The translations under genes were made by a program, and so were the position numbers. From positions 1,736,001 through 1,800,000 of the forward strand of contig NZ_CP102830.1 in assembly GCF_024730785.1 (NCBI RefSeq): 64,000 nucleotides of DNA. Reading direction: 5' to 3'. This document shows, in pieces, positions 8,382 to 17,963 of this stretch. Numbering within the stretch: position 1 is the first letter of the stretch; the number at the start of each line of letters is the position of its first letter. Under the pieces are notes generated by a model that searched no databases, was not told where the DNA came from, and saw only the letters and a list, made by a program, of their open reading frames with translations. This stretch comes from Pseudomonas sp. LS44. GTDB taxonomy: Bacteria > Pseudomonadota > Gammaproteobacteria > Pseudomonadales > Pseudomonadaceae.

Positions 8382-9518
8382 ATGCCCACCAATGATCGCC
8401 TGTTGCTGCAGATTCTGGTGCTGGCGCTGCTCGGTGCCAGTCTGTGGGTGCTGGCTCCGTTCTGGTCGGCACTGTTCTGGGCGGCCGTGCTCGCCTTTGC
8501 CAGCTGGCCGCTGATGCCACTGCTGACCCGCTGGCTGAATGGCCGTACCACTGCTGCTGCTGCGATCCTGACCCTGGGCTGGATGCTGCTCGTCGCCGTA
8601 CCGTTGGTAATGCTGACCATCAACCTCGCCGATCACATCCGCGATGGCATGAGTCTGCTCAAGGACGTGCAGATGCAGGGTCTGCCGGCGCCGCCCGACT
8701 GGTTGGGGACTATTCCGCTGATTGGCGAGCGCCTGATCCGGCTCTGGTACACCATCGATCAGCAGGGGTCGGCGTTCTTCGCCAGCCTAAAACCATACAT
8801 GGGTGAGGTCGGCAATTGGCTGCTGGCGCGCAGCGCACAAATTGGCGCGGGCCTGGTCGAGCTGGTACTCAGTTTGGTGCTGGTGTTTTTCTTCTACCGC
8901 GACGGTCCGCGCATGGCGATCTTCGTGCGCAGTGGCCTGCGCCGCCTGATCGGCGACCGGGCTGATCACTACCTGGAGCTGGTGGCCGGCACCGTGCAGC
9001 GTGTGGTCAATGGCGTGATCGGCACTGCGGCGGCGCAGGCCGTGCTGGCGCTGATCGGCTTCTGGATCGCCGGGGTGCCGGGGGCACTGGTGCTCGGCCT
9101 GCTCACCTTCGCCTTCAGCCTGATTCCCATGGGGCCGCCATTGGTCTGGATTCCCGCCACCGCTTGGTTGGTGTGGCACGGCGAGTACGGTTATGCGGTG
9201 TTCCTGGCGATCTGGGGCACTTTCATCATCAGCGGCGTGGACAACGTGCTTAAGCCGTACCTGATCAGTCGCGGCGGTAATCTGCCGCTGGTGGTGGTGC
9301 TGCTTGGTGTGTTCGGTGGCCTGCTGGCTTTCGGCTTCATGGGCCTGTTCCTCGGCCCGACTCTGTTGGCGGTTGCCTACAGCCTGGTCAGTGACTGGAT
9401 CGCCCATGATCCTTCGTTGCCGCCTGCGCCGGTGTTGACGGTCAAGCCGGGAAAACTTGAGGAGCCGGTGATAACCGGCACGGAACCGCCGGACAAATCG
9501 TCCGTAACGCCCCAATAA
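8382..9518 (+). CDS. AI-2E family (PerM/YdiK-like) membrane transporter
   Basis: A 378-residue inner-membrane protein with about eight hydrophobic helices, in the AI-2E exporter/PerM family (YdiK group). Recognisable parts are the N-terminal pair of helices (LLLQILVLALLGASLWVLAP), the long amphipathic segment with GLPAPPDWLG, the VFFFYRDGPRM motif, and the end NLPLVVVLLGVFGGLLAFGFMGLFLGP. AAGGAAG at 8369 lies 8 nt before the ATG at 8382; the in-frame TTG at 8376 is too close to it. Substrate is not predictable: members export autoinducer-2, Na+ or indole-type molecules. Confidence 0.85.
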   Translation: MPTNDRLLLQILVLALLGASLWVLAPFWSALFWAAVLAFASWPLMPLLTRWLNGRTTAAAAILTLGWMLLVAVPLVMLTINLADHIRDGMSLLKDVQMQGLPAPPDWLGTIPLIGERLIRLWYTIDQQGSAFFASLKPYMGEVGNWLLARSAQIGAGLVELVLSLVLVFFFYRDGPRMAIFVRSGLRRLIGDRADHYLELVAGTVQRVVNGVIGTAAAQAVLALIGFWIAGVPGALVLGLLTFAFSLIPMGPPLVWIPATAWLVWHGEYGYAVFLAIWGTFIISGVDNVLKPYLISRGGNLPLVVVLLGVFGGLLAFGFMGLFLGPTLLAVAYSLVSDWIAHDPSLPPAPVLTVKPGKLEEPVITGTEPPDKSSVTPQ

Positions 9519-9525
9519 AGTGGGG

Positions 9526-9714
9526 TTATGCCTCGGTCACCTGTTGGGACGTACAGGCCAGGTAGGCGGCGTTTGGGGTGATGATTCGTAGGGTGGGTTA
9601 GCCGTAGGCGTAACCCACCGAGCAGGCTGGACGCCGGTGTTCGAGATGGCACCGCTGGTGGGTTACGCGGCTAACCCACCCTACAAAAGCGGGGTGCACA
9701 CATAGCTGAGGCAT
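9526..9714. repeat. TAACCCACC-type repeat element, family C, copy 1
   Basis: The core is a large inverted repeat: GTAGGGTGGGTTAGCCGTAG (9589 on) pairs with CTAACCCACCCTAC (ending 9684). The outer ends also match (TTATGCCTCGG / CTGAGGCAT). Related copies lie at 27941-28058, 40316-40515 and 46972-47179. Non-coding and probably mobile. It fills most of the gap between the AI-2E transporter gene and the kdp promoter region. Confidence 0.8.
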
Positions 9715-9719
9715 GGTCT

Positions 9720-9784
9720 TTCTTTACGTCTTCTTTATGCCGCGCTCGCGGCTGACGACTCGTTCCTTTACGCCCTTCCTTTCG
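9720..9784 (+). promoter_or_regulatory. Direct-repeat array upstream of kdpF
   Basis: Two adjacent 11-mers, TTCTTTACGTC (9720) and TTCTTTATGCC (9731), are followed by TTCCTTTACGCC (9763) and TTCCTTTCG (9776), all on the coding strand 45-110 bp before kdpF. KdpE is known to bind T-rich sites upstream of kdpFABC in E. coli, so this is a candidate KdpE-binding region. No clear sigma-70 promoter is seen. Confidence 0.4.
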
Positions 9785-9829
9785 AGAATGACTCCACAGC
9801 GGGAGAGTCCGCATTAAGGAGCATTACTC

Positions 9830-9919
9830 ATGAGCATTCTCGATGGCGTGTCCCTGGCTTTGGCTTTGGGGCTGTTCATTTACTTGCTGACCGCGCTGCT
9901 ACGCGCCGATCGTAGTTAG
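9830..9919 (+). CDS. kdpF: KdpF, small subunit of the K+-transporting ATPase
   Basis: A 29-residue single-helix peptide: [20 protein letters not shown] followed by TALLRADRS. The hydrophobic helix ending in a short basic tail is the KdpF pattern; the subunit stabilises the KdpFABC complex in the inner membrane. TAAGGAG at 9815 lies 8 nt before the ATG, and kdpA follows 8 bp after the stop. It is too short for most ORF callers. Confidence 0.93.
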   Translation: MSILDGVSLALALGLFIYLLTALLRADRS

Positions 9920-9927
9920 GAGGCGTG

Positions 9928-11625
9928 ATGCAAGTTCAAGATTACCTATTGTTGTTGGCCTTCTTCGCTCTTGTGCTGGTCCCCGCGCCGTTCCTCGGCC
10001 GCTACCTGTACCGCGCCATGGAAGGGCAGAAGACCCTGCTGAGCCCGCTGTTCGGTCCGCTCGAGCGCTTCTGTTATCGCCTGTCCGGGGTGAATGAACA
10101 GTCTGAGCAGGACTGGAAAACCTACATGCTGGCCCTGCTGGCCTTCACTGCAGCCAGCTTGCTGGTGCTCTTCGCGATTCTGGTGGGGCAGGGTGCGCTG
10201 CCGCTCAACCCGCAACAGCTGCCGGGGCTGGAGTGGACACTGGCGTTCAACACCGCAGTGAGCTTCGTCGCCAACACCAACTGGCAGGCTTATAGCGGCG
10301 AGGCGTCGCTGAGTTATTTCAGCCAGATGATTGGCCTGACCGTGCAGAACTTTGTCAGCCCGGCGGTCGGCTTGGCCGTGCTGGTGGTGTTCTGCCGTGG
10401 CATTGCGCGCAAATCCACCCACAACCTCGGCAACTTCTGGGTCGACCTGACTCGCGCCACTCTCTACGGACTGCTGCCACTGTGCCTGCTGCTGGCGTTG
10501 TTCCTGGTCTGGCAGGGCGTGCCGCAGACCTTCCTCGATTACGTGCAGGCCAAAACCCTGCTCGGCGCCGACCAGACCATTCCGCTCGGCCCGGCCGCCA
10601 GTCAGATCGCCATCAAGCAGCTCGGCACCAACGGTGGCGGCTTCTTTGGCGTCAACTCGGCGCATCCGTTCGAGAACCCGACGGCCTGGAGCAACCTGTT
10701 TGAAATGGCGTCGATCATCCTGATCCCGGCGGCGCTGCTGTTCACCTTCGGCCACTACGTCAAGGACCTGCGCCAGAGCCGCGCCTTGTTGGCCTGCATG
10801 CTGGTCATCTTCATGCTCGGCCTGGGCGTAACCCTGTATTCCGAATATCAGCCGAATCCGGCGTTGGCTGCGCTGCCGATCGAGCAGGTCGGCTCCCTGG
10901 AAGGCAAGGAAAGCCGCTTCGGCATCACCGCTTCGGCGCTATGGGCGGTCACCACTACCGCGGCGTCGAACGGCTCGGTGAACGCCATGCATGACAGCTT
11001 CAGTGCACTGGGCGGATTGGTGCCGATGTTCAACATGATGCTCGGCGAGATTGTCTTCGGCGGCGTCGGTGCCGGGATGTACGGCATGCTGCTGTTCGTT
11101 CTGATTGCCGTGTTCCTCGCCGGTTTGATGATCGGCCGCACGCCGGAGTACCTCGGCAAGAAACTTGAGGCCCGCGAGGTCCGCTTGCTGGTCGCGACCC
11201 TGCTGGTGATGCCGGTCGGCGTGCTGGTGCTCGGCGCCCTGGCGGCCAGCCTGCCAGGGCCGGCGGCCTCGGTGAGCAACCCGGGAGCCCACGGCTTCAG
11301 CCAGATTCTCTACAACTACACCTCCGGTACGGCGAACAACGGCTCGGCCTTTGGTGGCTTCGGCTCTAACACGCCGTACCACAACCTGATGATTGGCCTG
11401 GCCATGCTGATCGGGCGCTTCGGCTACATCCTGCCGATCCTCGCCATCGCCGGCAGCCTGGCGGCGAAGAAGACCGCGCCCATCGGCAGAAACAGCTTCC
11501 CGACCCACGGCCCGCTGTTCGTCACTCTGCTGACGTTGACCATCCTGCTGGTTGGCGGCCTGACGTTCCTGCCGGCACTGGCCCTTGGGCCGATCGCCGA
11601 ACACCTTGGCCAACTGGCGCATTGA
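9928..11625 (+). CDS. kdpA: Potassium-transporting ATPase subunit A
   Basis: The K+-binding channel-like subunit of the high-affinity KdpFABC pump, about ten membrane helices, 565 residues (E. coli 557). The selectivity-filter-like loops are visible: [57 protein letters not shown] and [15 protein letters not shown]. The ATG at 9928 is used because TTAGGAGG ends 5 nt before it. It is second in kdpFABC and normally induced by K+ limitation or turgor loss through KdpDE. Confidence 0.97.
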   Translation: MQVQDYLLLLAFFALVLVPAPFLGRYLYRAMEGQKTLLSPLFGPLERFCYRLSGVNEQSEQDWKTYMLALLAFTAASLLVLFAILVGQGALPLNPQQLPGLEWTLAFNTAVSFVANTNWQAYSGEASLSYFSQMIGLTVQNFVSPAVGLAVLVVFCRGIARKSTHNLGNFWVDLTRATLYGLLPLCLLLALFLVWQGVPQTFLDYVQAKTLLGADQTIPLGPAASQIAIKQLGTNGGGFFGVNSAHPFENPTAWSNLFEMASIILIPAALLFTFGHYVKDLRQSRALLACMLVIFMLGLGVTLYSEYQPNPALAALPIEQVGSLEGKESRFGITASALWAVTTTAASNGSVNAMHDSFSALGGLVPMFNMMLGEIVFGGVGAGMYGMLLFVLIAVFLAGLMIGRTPEYLGKKLEAREVRLLVATLLVMPVGVLVLGALAASLPGPAASVSNPGAHGFSQILYNYTSGTANNGSAFGGFGSNTPYHNLMIGLAMLIGRFGYILPILAIAGSLAAKKTAPIGRNSFPTHGPLFVTLLTLTILLVGGLTFLPALALGPIAEHLGQLAH

Positions 11626-11635
11626 GGAAATGGAT

Positions 11636-13693
11636 ATGAATGCCAATGTGCAAACCCAGGAAATGAAAACCGCCAAAGCGGCGTCGCGCACGAGTTTCGC
11701 TGCGTTGTGGCGACCAGCGCTGTTGCAGGCCTTCGTCAAGCTTGACCCGCGCCAGTTGAAGCGCGCGCCGGTGATGCTGGTGGTCGAACTGACTGCGATC
11801 GTTACCACGGTGCTGTGCTTCATTCCCAACCCCGCGGTGAGCGTCGGCTTGGCCGTGCAGATCGCCCTGTGGCTGTGGTTCACCGTGTTGTTCGCCAACT
11901 TCGCCGAGGCCCTCGCCGAAGGCCGCGGCAAGGCGCGCGCCGATAGCCTGCGCGCCGGTGGCAAGGGCCTGATGGCACGTCGTCAGCTGAGCGTCGGTGA
12001 TTACCAGGCGGTCGCCGCCAGCCAACTGCGCAAGGGTGACGTCGTGCGCGTCGAGGCCGGCGAGCTGATTCCCGGCGACGGCGAGGTGATCGAAGGCATC
12101 GCCGCGGTCAACGAGGCGGCGATCACCGGCGAATCGGCGCCGGTGATCCGCGAGTCCGGCGGTGATCGCTCGGCGGTGACCGGCAATACTCGGTTGGTCT
12201 CCGACTGGCTGCGCGTGCGCATTACCGCCAACCCGGGCGAGTCGACGCTGGACCGGATGATCGCCCTGGTCGAAGGCGCCAAGCGGCAGAAAACGCCCAA
12301 TGAAGTGGCGCTGGATATCCTGCTGATCGGCCTGACCCTGATCTTCCTGCTGGTGGTTGCCACCCTACAGCCGTTCACCCGCTTCGCCGGCGGCGAGCTG
12401 CCGCTGGTGTATCTGGTAGCGCTGCTGGTGACGCTGATCCCGACCACCATCGGCGGCCTGCTCTCGGCCATCGGCATCGCCGGCATGGACCGCCTGGTGC
12501 GCCTCAACGTGATCGCCAAGTCCGGTCGTGCGGTTGAGGCGGCGGGCGATGTGCATACCTTGCTGCTCGACAAGACCGGCACCATCACCTTCGGCAACCG
12601 TCGTTGCACCGCGCTGTACGCCGCGCCGGGGGTGAGTGCCCGCGAACTGGGCGAAGGCGCGTTGCTTGCCTCGCTGGCCGACGACACGGCGGAGGGCAAG
12701 TCGATCGTCGAATTCCTGCGCGCTTTGCATCCGCTCGCCGAGCCGGCGCGAGCAGAGATCGAGGTGGTGCCGTTCAGCGCCGAGACGCGGCTGTCCGGGG
12801 TCAACTGGAACGGTCATGTGTATCGCAAGGGCGCGGTGGACTCGCTCCTGATGTTCCTGGGTCTTGGTCGCGACCAGCTACCTGTTCCGCTGGCCCGCGA
12901 GGTCGAGCAGATCGCCCAGAGCGGTGGTACGCCGCTGCTGGTCGCCGGGCACGGTCGCCTGCTTGGCGCGATCCATCTCAAGGACGTGGTCAAGCCGGGC
13001 ATCCGCGAGCGTTTCGCCGAGTTGCGCAAGATGGGCATCCGCACCGTGATGGTCACCGGCGACAACCCGCTGACCGCCGCTGCCATCGCCGCCGAAGCCG
13101 GGGTCGATGACGTGCTCGCCGAGGCCACGCCGGAGAAGAAGCTGCAGCGCATCCGCAGCGAGCAGGCCGACGGCAAGCTGGTCGCCATGTGCGGCGACGG
13201 CGCCAACGACGCGCCGGCGCTGGCTCAGGCCGACGTCGGTCTGGCGATGAACGATGGCACCCAGGCGGCCCGCGAGGCGGCCAACCTGGTCGACCTGGAC
13301 AGCGATCCGACCAAGTTGCTCGACGTGGTGCAGGTCGGCAAGGAGCTGCTGGTGACCCGCGGCGCGTTGACCACCTTCTCGGTGGCCAACGACATCGCCA
13401 AGTACTTCGCCATCCTCCCGGCGCTGTTCGCCAGCATCTACCCGCAGCTCGGCGCGCTCAACATCATGCAGCTGCACAGCCCGCAGAGCGCGATCCTCTC
13501 GGCCATCGTGTTCAACGCGCTGATCATCGTCGCGCTGATACCCCTGGCCCTGCGTGGGGTGCGCGTGCAAGCCGCCGACGCGGCCAGCCTGCTGCGCCGC
13601 AACCTGCTGATCTACGGCCTCGGCGGGATCATCGCGCCGTTCGTGGGGATCAAGTTGATCGACCTGCTGCTGGTGGCGGTGGGACTGGTGTAG
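11636..13693 (+). CDS. kdpB: Potassium-transporting ATPase ATP-binding subunit B
   Basis: The P-type ATPase subunit, 685 residues (E. coli 682). The phosphorylated aspartate is Asp312 in [14 protein letters not shown]. Others seen are the TGES actuator loop ([14 protein letters not shown]), the nucleotide-domain KGA ([10 protein letters not shown]), the hinge [18 protein letters not shown], and membrane segments carrying [23 protein letters not shown] codons occur at 11630 and 11636; the second has TGAGGA at a proper 7-nt distance. A 167-bp gap with a REP-like hairpin separates it from kdpC, unusual for this tight operon. Confidence 0.97.
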   Translation: MNANVQTQEMKTAKAASRTSFAALWRPALLQAFVKLDPRQLKRAPVMLVVELTAIVTTVLCFIPNPAVSVGLAVQIALWLWFTVLFANFAEALAEGRGKARADSLRAGGKGLMARRQLSVGDYQAVAASQLRKGDVVRVEAGELIPGDGEVIEGIAAVNEAAITGESAPVIRESGGDRSAVTGNTRLVSDWLRVRITANPGESTLDRMIALVEGAKRQKTPNEVALDILLIGLTLIFLLVVATLQPFTRFAGGELPLVYLVALLVTLIPTTIGGLLSAIGIAGMDRLVRLNVIAKSGRAVEAAGDVHTLLLDKTGTITFGNRRCTALYAAPGVSARELGEGALLASLADDTAEGKSIVEFLRALHPLAEPARAEIEVVPFSAETRLSGVNWNGHVYRKGAVDSLLMFLGLGRDQLPVPLAREVEQIAQSGGTPLLVAGHGRLLGAIHLKDVVKPGIRERFAELRKMGIRTVMVTGDNPLTAAAIAAEAGVDDVLAEATPEKKLQRIRSEQADGKLVAMCGDGANDAPALAQADVGLAMNDGTQAAREAANLVDLDSDPTKLLDVVQVGKELLVTRGALTTFSVANDIAKYFAILPALFASIYPQLGALNIMQLHSPQSAILSAIVFNALIIVALIPLALRGVRVQAADAASLLRRNLLIYGLGGIIAPFVGIKLIDLLLVAVGLV

Positions 13694-13771
13694 CGCTTTT
13701 TCTCCCCTCGCCCACGCTCTGTTTATGAAGTGTGGGAGGGGGGACTGGTTAGGTGCAGGTGTGAAGATTTT

Positions 13772-13821
13772 GTAGCCCGGATGCAATCCGGGGACGCCCT
13801 CCCGGATTGCATCCGGGCTAC
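13772..13821. repeat. REP-like hairpin (GTAGCCCGGATGCAATCCGGG family)
   Basis: GTAGCCCGGATGCAATCCGGG pairs with its complement ending GGGCTAC, leaving a short loop. The same palindrome occurs at 21824-21882, 30088-30148 and 48577-48628. Here it sits inside the kdp operon, between kdpB and kdpC, where a stable RNA hairpin could tune expression of the distal genes. Confidence 0.85.
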
Positions 13822-13860
13822 GGCTTAGGCAACTGATACATACAGATTCGGAGAACCATC

Positions 13861-14439
13861 ATGCTCAAGCAATTCCGTCCCGCCATCAGCCTATTGGTGC
13901 TGATGACTCTGATTACCGGCGTGGCCTATCCGCTCGCCGTCACCGGCATCGCCCAAGTGGCGTTCCCCGAGCAAGCCAACGGCAGCCTGGTGCGCGATGC
14001 CCAAGGCGTGGTGCGCGGCAGCGCGCTGCTGGCCCAGTCGTTCGAGGGCGAGCAGTGGTTTCAGCCGCGCCCGTCGGCGGCGAACTTCGCCACGGTGGCC
14101 AGCGGTGCGAGCAACCTGGCGCCGAGCAACCCGGCGCTGGCCGAACGCATAGGCAAGGAAGCCGTGCGCCTGGCCGAAGTAGGGCAGGGCACGGTGCCGA
14201 TGGAGCTGGTCACTACCTCGGCCAGCGGCCTCGATCCGCACCTGTCGCCGACCGCGGCCGGCTACCAGATCCCGCGCATCGCCGCCGCTCGCGGTATGAC
14301 CACCGATAGCCTGCAACGCCTGGTGCAGCAGAACACCGAGACGCCGCTGGTGGGCCCGGCAGTGGTCAATGTGCTGGCGCTCAATCTGGCTCTCGCCGAC
14401 AATCCCGCCATTGCCTCCATCCCTAAACTGCATGAGTGA
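13861..14439 (+). CDS. kdpC: Potassium-transporting ATPase subunit C
   Basis: This 192-residue subunit has one N-terminal membrane helix ([19 protein letters not shown]) and a periplasmic domain. Family motifs are [31 protein letters not shown], the [13 protein letters not shown] segment, and [23 protein letters not shown]. It supports ATP binding and coupling in the KdpFABC pump. GGAG precedes the ATG by about 9 nt (TCGGAGAACCATC). Its last codons overlap the potential GTG start of kdpD. Confidence 0.96.
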   Translation: MLKQFRPAISLLVLMTLITGVAYPLAVTGIAQVAFPEQANGSLVRDAQGVVRGSALLAQSFEGEQWFQPRPSAANFATVASGASNLAPSNPALAERIGKEAVRLAEVGQGTVPMELVTTSASGLDPHLSPTAAGYQIPRIAAARGMTTDSLQRLVQQNTETPLVGPAVVNVLALNLALADNPAIASIPKLHE

Positions 14440-14444
14440 AACGC

Positions 14445-17093
14445 ATGAGTGACGCCGTCCGCGCCGATGCCCTGTTGGCCGATATGTCCAAGGCCGGGCG
14501 CGGCCGGTTGAAGGTTTTTCTCGGTGCGGCGCCGGGGGTCGGCAAGACCTTCGCCATGCTCCAGGCGGCGCAGGCGCAACTGCGTCAGGGTGCCGACCTG
14601 CGTGCCGGGGTGGTCGAGACTCACGGTCGCGCGGAGACCGAGGCGCTGCTCGCCGGTCTGCCGCAGCAGCCGTTAAAGCGTCTGGAATATCGCGGCGTGG
14701 CGCTGACCGAGATGGACCTCGACGGCATCCTCGCCAAGCCGCCGCAGCTGGTGCTGGTCGACGAGCTGGCGCACAGCAACGCGCCCGGCAGTCGCCATGC
14801 CAAGCGCTGGCAGGACGTGCTGGAGCTGCTCGAAGCCGGCATCGACGTCTACACCACGGTCAACGTGCAGCACCTTGAGGCGCTTAACGACCAGGTGCGC
14901 GATATCACTGGCGTGCAGGTGCGCGAGACGGTGCCGGACTGGGTGCTGCAGGAAGCCGACGAAATCCTCCTGATCGACCTGCCACCGCGCGAACTGCTCG
15001 AGCGCCTGCGCGACGGCAAGGTGTATGTGCCGGAGCAGGCGCGCGCGGCCATCGATGCGTTCTTCAGCCAGACCAACCTCACCGCGCTGCGCGAGCTGGC
15101 GATGCAGACCGCCGCCGCGCGGGTCGATGCCGACCTCAACCGGCGCTACCGCCAGCTCGGCCAGGAGGCGCCGACCGTGCGCGGGCGGCTGCTGGTCGGG
15201 GTGGACGGCGATGAGCAGGCCGAACGTCTGGTGCGGCATGCCAGCCGGGTTGCCGAGCGGCGCCATCTGCCCTGGTCGCTGGTGCATGTCGACATCGGTC
15301 GGCCGCACGACGAACAGGCGCGTGCGCGCCTGCAGGCGGCCCAGCAACTGGCCGAACGTCTCGGGGGCGAGGTGATCACCCTGCGCGCCGAGGAAGTCGC
15401 CCGTACGCTGATCGAGCATGCGGCCGAGCGCCGCGCCAGTTTGCTATTGGTCGGCCGCAGTCGCCAGCGCCTGCGCCGCCGCTGGCTGGGTCGCGGTCTC
15501 GCCGAGCGCCTGCTGCGTTTTGGCGAAGGCCTGGAAGTCAGCGTGCTGGACACCGACATCGGCCATGCGCCGGCGGCGCAGCGGACCCGCGCGCCCTGGG
15601 TGCTGCGCGACTACCTGCTTGCCGCGTGCGCCGCGCTCGGCGCTGCGGGACTGGCCTGGGCCGTATCGCGGACCCTGGAGCTGCCGAACATCTCCCTGGT
15701 GTTTCTCGCCGCGGTGCTGCTGGTCGCCGTGCGCAGCAGTCTGGGTCCGGCGCTGGCTTGCGCGGCGCTGTCGTTCCTGGCCTACGACTTCCTGTTCATT
15801 CCGCCAATTTTTTCCCTGACCATCCAGCGCCAGGAAGACGTGCTGACTCTGCTGTTCTTCCTGCTGATGGCCGGCCTCACTGGCAACCTCGCCGCGCGGC
15901 AGCGTCGCCAGGTGGACGCGCTGCGGCAGACCCAGGGCGAGACCACGGCACTCCTCGAATTGTCGCGCAAGCTGACCGCCGCCACCGATCGGCAGGCGGT
16001 GCTGGCGGTGGCCGCGCAACAGTTTTCCGTCTGGAGCGACGTCGAGGTGTGTCTGTTGGGGCGCAGTGCAGACGGGGTGTGGAAGGTCGAAGCGGGCGTA
16101 CAGCGCCTGCTCGCCGAGCAGGAGCGCGCCGCCGCCGACTGGTGCTGGCGCCACGACCAGCCGGCCGGCCTCGGCACCGGCACACTGCCGGGTGGGCGCT
16201 GGTGGTGGTGGCCGCTGTCCGGCGACGACGGTCCCTTGGCGCTGCTCGGCGTCAGTCCGCGTGATGGGCGTGTGCTACCGGCCGAGCGCCGCCGCCTGCT
16301 CGCCGCGCTGGCCCAGCCATTGGCCCAGGCGCTGGCCCGCGCGCAGCTGGCCGAGGATCTGGAAGCCGCGCGCCTGCACGGTGAGACCGAGCAATTGCGC
16401 AGTGCACTGCTGGCCTCGGTATCCCACGACCTGCGTACGCCGCTGACCGCCATGCGCGGCTCGATCGACAGCCTGCTGGCGCTCGGCGAGGCGATCTCGC
16501 TGGCCGACCGCCGCGAGCTGCTGGAGGGCACCCGCGACGAAGCCGAGCGCCTGGACCGCTATATCCAGAACTTGCTGGACATGACCCGCCTTGGCCACGG
16601 CGAGTTGAAGCTCGCCCGCGACTGGGTGGCGCCAGTGGACATCGTCGCCAGCGCCCTGCAGCGCTTGCGTGCGGTGTTGGCGCCTTTGAATGTGCAAACC
16701 CGCGTGGCGGACGAGTTGCCGCTGCTGTATGTGCATGCCGCGTTGATCGAACAGGCGCTGATCAACGTGCTGGAGAACGCCGCACGCTTCTCACCGACCC
16801 AGGCCAGCCTGCAGGTGACGGTCGAGGCGGACGAGACTGAGCTGCGCTTCGCGGTCAGCGATCAGGGGCCGGGGATTCCCCACGCCGAGCGGGCGAAGAT
16901 CTTCGACATGTTCTACACCGCAGCTCGCGGCGACCGGGGCGGGCAGGGCACTGGGCTCGGCCTGGCGATCTGCCAGGGCATGATCGGTGCGCACGGTGGG
17001 AAGGTAACGGTCGGCGACGGCATGGACGGCCAGGGCACGACCCTGACCCTGCATCTACCCTTGCACCCGCAGCCGCAGTTGGAAGATGAGTAA
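14445..17093 (+). CDS. kdpD: Sensor histidine kinase KdpD
   Basis: An inner-membrane kinase that senses K+ status and phosphorylates KdpE, 882 residues. Order: N-terminal KdpD domain with Walker A (LGAAPGVGKTFAML) and DELAHSNAPGSRH; a universal-stress-protein domain; four helices around residues 390-490 (YLLAACAALGAAGLAWAVS and following); a GAF-like region; then the HisKA box LASVSHDLRTPLTAMRGSID, N-box ALINVLENAARFSP and G-boxes SDQGPGIP and GGQGTGLGLAI. The ATG at 14445 is used rather than the GTG at 14436, in line with pseudomonad homologues starting MSD; neither has a good ribosome-binding site. Confidence 0.96.
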   Translation: MSDAVRADALLADMSKAGRGRLKVFLGAAPGVGKTFAMLQAAQAQLRQGADLRAGVVETHGRAETEALLAGLPQQPLKRLEYRGVALTEMDLDGILAKPPQLVLVDELAHSNAPGSRHAKRWQDVLELLEAGIDVYTTVNVQHLEALNDQVRDITGVQVRETVPDWVLQEADEILLIDLPPRELLERLRDGKVYVPEQARAAIDAFFSQTNLTALRELAMQTAAARVDADLNRRYRQLGQEAPTVRGRLLVGVDGDEQAERLVRHASRVAERRHLPWSLVHVDIGRPHDEQARARLQAAQQLAERLGGEVITLRAEEVARTLIEHAAERRASLLLVGRSRQRLRRRWLGRGLAERLLRFGEGLEVSVLDTDIGHAPAAQRTRAPWVLRDYLLAACAALGAAGLAWAVSRTLELPNISLVFLAAVLLVAVRSSLGPALACAALSFLAYDFLFIPPIFSLTIQRQEDVLTLLFFLLMAGLTGNLAARQRRQVDALRQTQGETTALLELSRKLTAATDRQAVLAVAAQQFSVWSDVEVCLLGRSADGVWKVEAGVQRLLAEQERAAADWCWRHDQPAGLGTGTLPGGRWWWWPLSGDDGPLALLGVSPRDGRVLPAERRRLLAALAQPLAQALARAQLAEDLEAARLHGETEQLRSALLASVSHDLRTPLTAMRGSIDSLLALGEAISLADRRELLEGTRDEAERLDRYIQNLLDMTRLGHGELKLARDWVAPVDIVASALQRLRAVLAPLNVQTRVADELPLLYVHAALIEQALINVLENAARFSPTQASLQVTVEADETELRFAVSDQGPGIPHAERAKIFDMFYTAARGDRGGQGTGLGLAICQGMIGAHGGKVTVGDGMDGQGTTLTLHLPLHPQPQLEDE

Positions 17094-17112
17094 TGGTTTT
17101 CAAGGCGCAGAC

Positions 17113-17165
17113 GTAGGGCGGGTGCAACCCGCGGCTACCGGCAATGCGGGTTTCACCCGCCCTAC
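17113..17165. repeat. REP-like hairpin (GTAGGGCGGGTG family)
   Basis: GTAGGGCGGGTGCAACCCGC pairs with GCGGGTTTCACCCGCCCTAC. A half copy lies at 33578-33598. It sits between kdpD and kdpE, a second repeat interrupting the kdp locus. Confidence 0.75.
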
Positions 17166-17219
17166 GAAATTGAGCGTTCCCAGATACCACGTGGAAACCA
17201 TCGGAAATAGACTCAGCCC

Positions 17220-17912
17220 ATGACAAGCAACCAACCGACCATCCTGGTCATCGACGACGAGCCGCAGATCCGCAAGTTTCTGCGCATCAGCTTGAGCGCC
17301 CAGCAATACCGGGTGCTGGAGGCGGCCAATGGGGCGGAAGGCTTGGCCCAGGCGGCGTTGGCCAAGCCGGACCTGCTGGTGCTCGACCTCGGCCTGCCCG
17401 ATATGGATGGCCAGCAGGTGCTCAGCGAGCTGCGTCAGTGGTCGCAAGTGCCGGTACTGGTGCTCTCGGTGCGCGCCAGCGAAGGCGAGAAGGTCCTGGC
17501 CCTGGACGGCGGCGCCAACGACTACGTGACCAAGCCGTTCAGTATCCAGGAATTCCTCGCCCGCGTGCGCGTGTTGCTCCGTCAGGCCGACAACGGCGAG
17601 CAGGCGCCAGCGCAGGTCAGCAGCGGCCCGCTGACTATCGATTTCGCCTACCGGCGGGTGAGCCTGGATGGCGTCGAGATCGCTCTGACTCGCAAGGAGT
17701 ACGCCGTGCTGGCGCAACTGGCACGTCATCTCGGGCGCGTGGTGACCCAGCAGCAGTTGCTCAAGGACATCTGGGGGCCGACCCATGCGGAAGATAGCCA
17801 CTACCTGCGCGTGGTGGTCGGTCACTTGCGCCAGAAGCTCGGCGACGATCCCGCCGCGCCACGTTTCATCGTGACTGAAGCGGGCGTTGGCTATCGCCTG
17901 CGCGAGTGCTGA
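17220..17912 (+). CDS. kdpE: Response regulator KdpE
   Basis: An OmpR/PhoB-type response regulator, 230 residues, that activates kdpFABC. The receiver has VIDDEPQIRKF (acidic pair), the phosphorylated aspartate in DLLVLDLGLPDMDG, and the lysine in YVTKPFSIQEF. The C-terminal winged helix contains LTRKEYAVLAQLARHLGRVV and HYLRVVVGHLRQKLGDD. It is separated from kdpD by 126 bp with a hairpin rather than the usual overlap, so its level may be set partly independently. Confidence 0.96.
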   Translation: MTSNQPTILVIDDEPQIRKFLRISLSAQQYRVLEAANGAEGLAQAALAKPDLLVLDLGLPDMDGQQVLSELRQWSQVPVLVLSVRASEGEKVLALDGGANDYVTKPFSIQEFLARVRVLLRQADNGEQAPAQVSSGPLTIDFAYRRVSLDGVEIALTRKEYAVLAQLARHLGRVVTQQQLLKDIWGPTHAEDSHYLRVVVGHLRQKLGDDPAAPRFIVTEAGVGYRLREC

Positions 17913-17963
17913 TATCCGATAGCGAAATGTGGTTTCCTTCCGGGTAACCGAGGAGGACATTTC

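Noticed and set aside
10939..11964. 341-codon minus-strand frame opposite kdpA/kdpB
   Set aside because: Antisense shadow of high-G+C kdp genes; the plus-strand products are certain and no independent signals are present.
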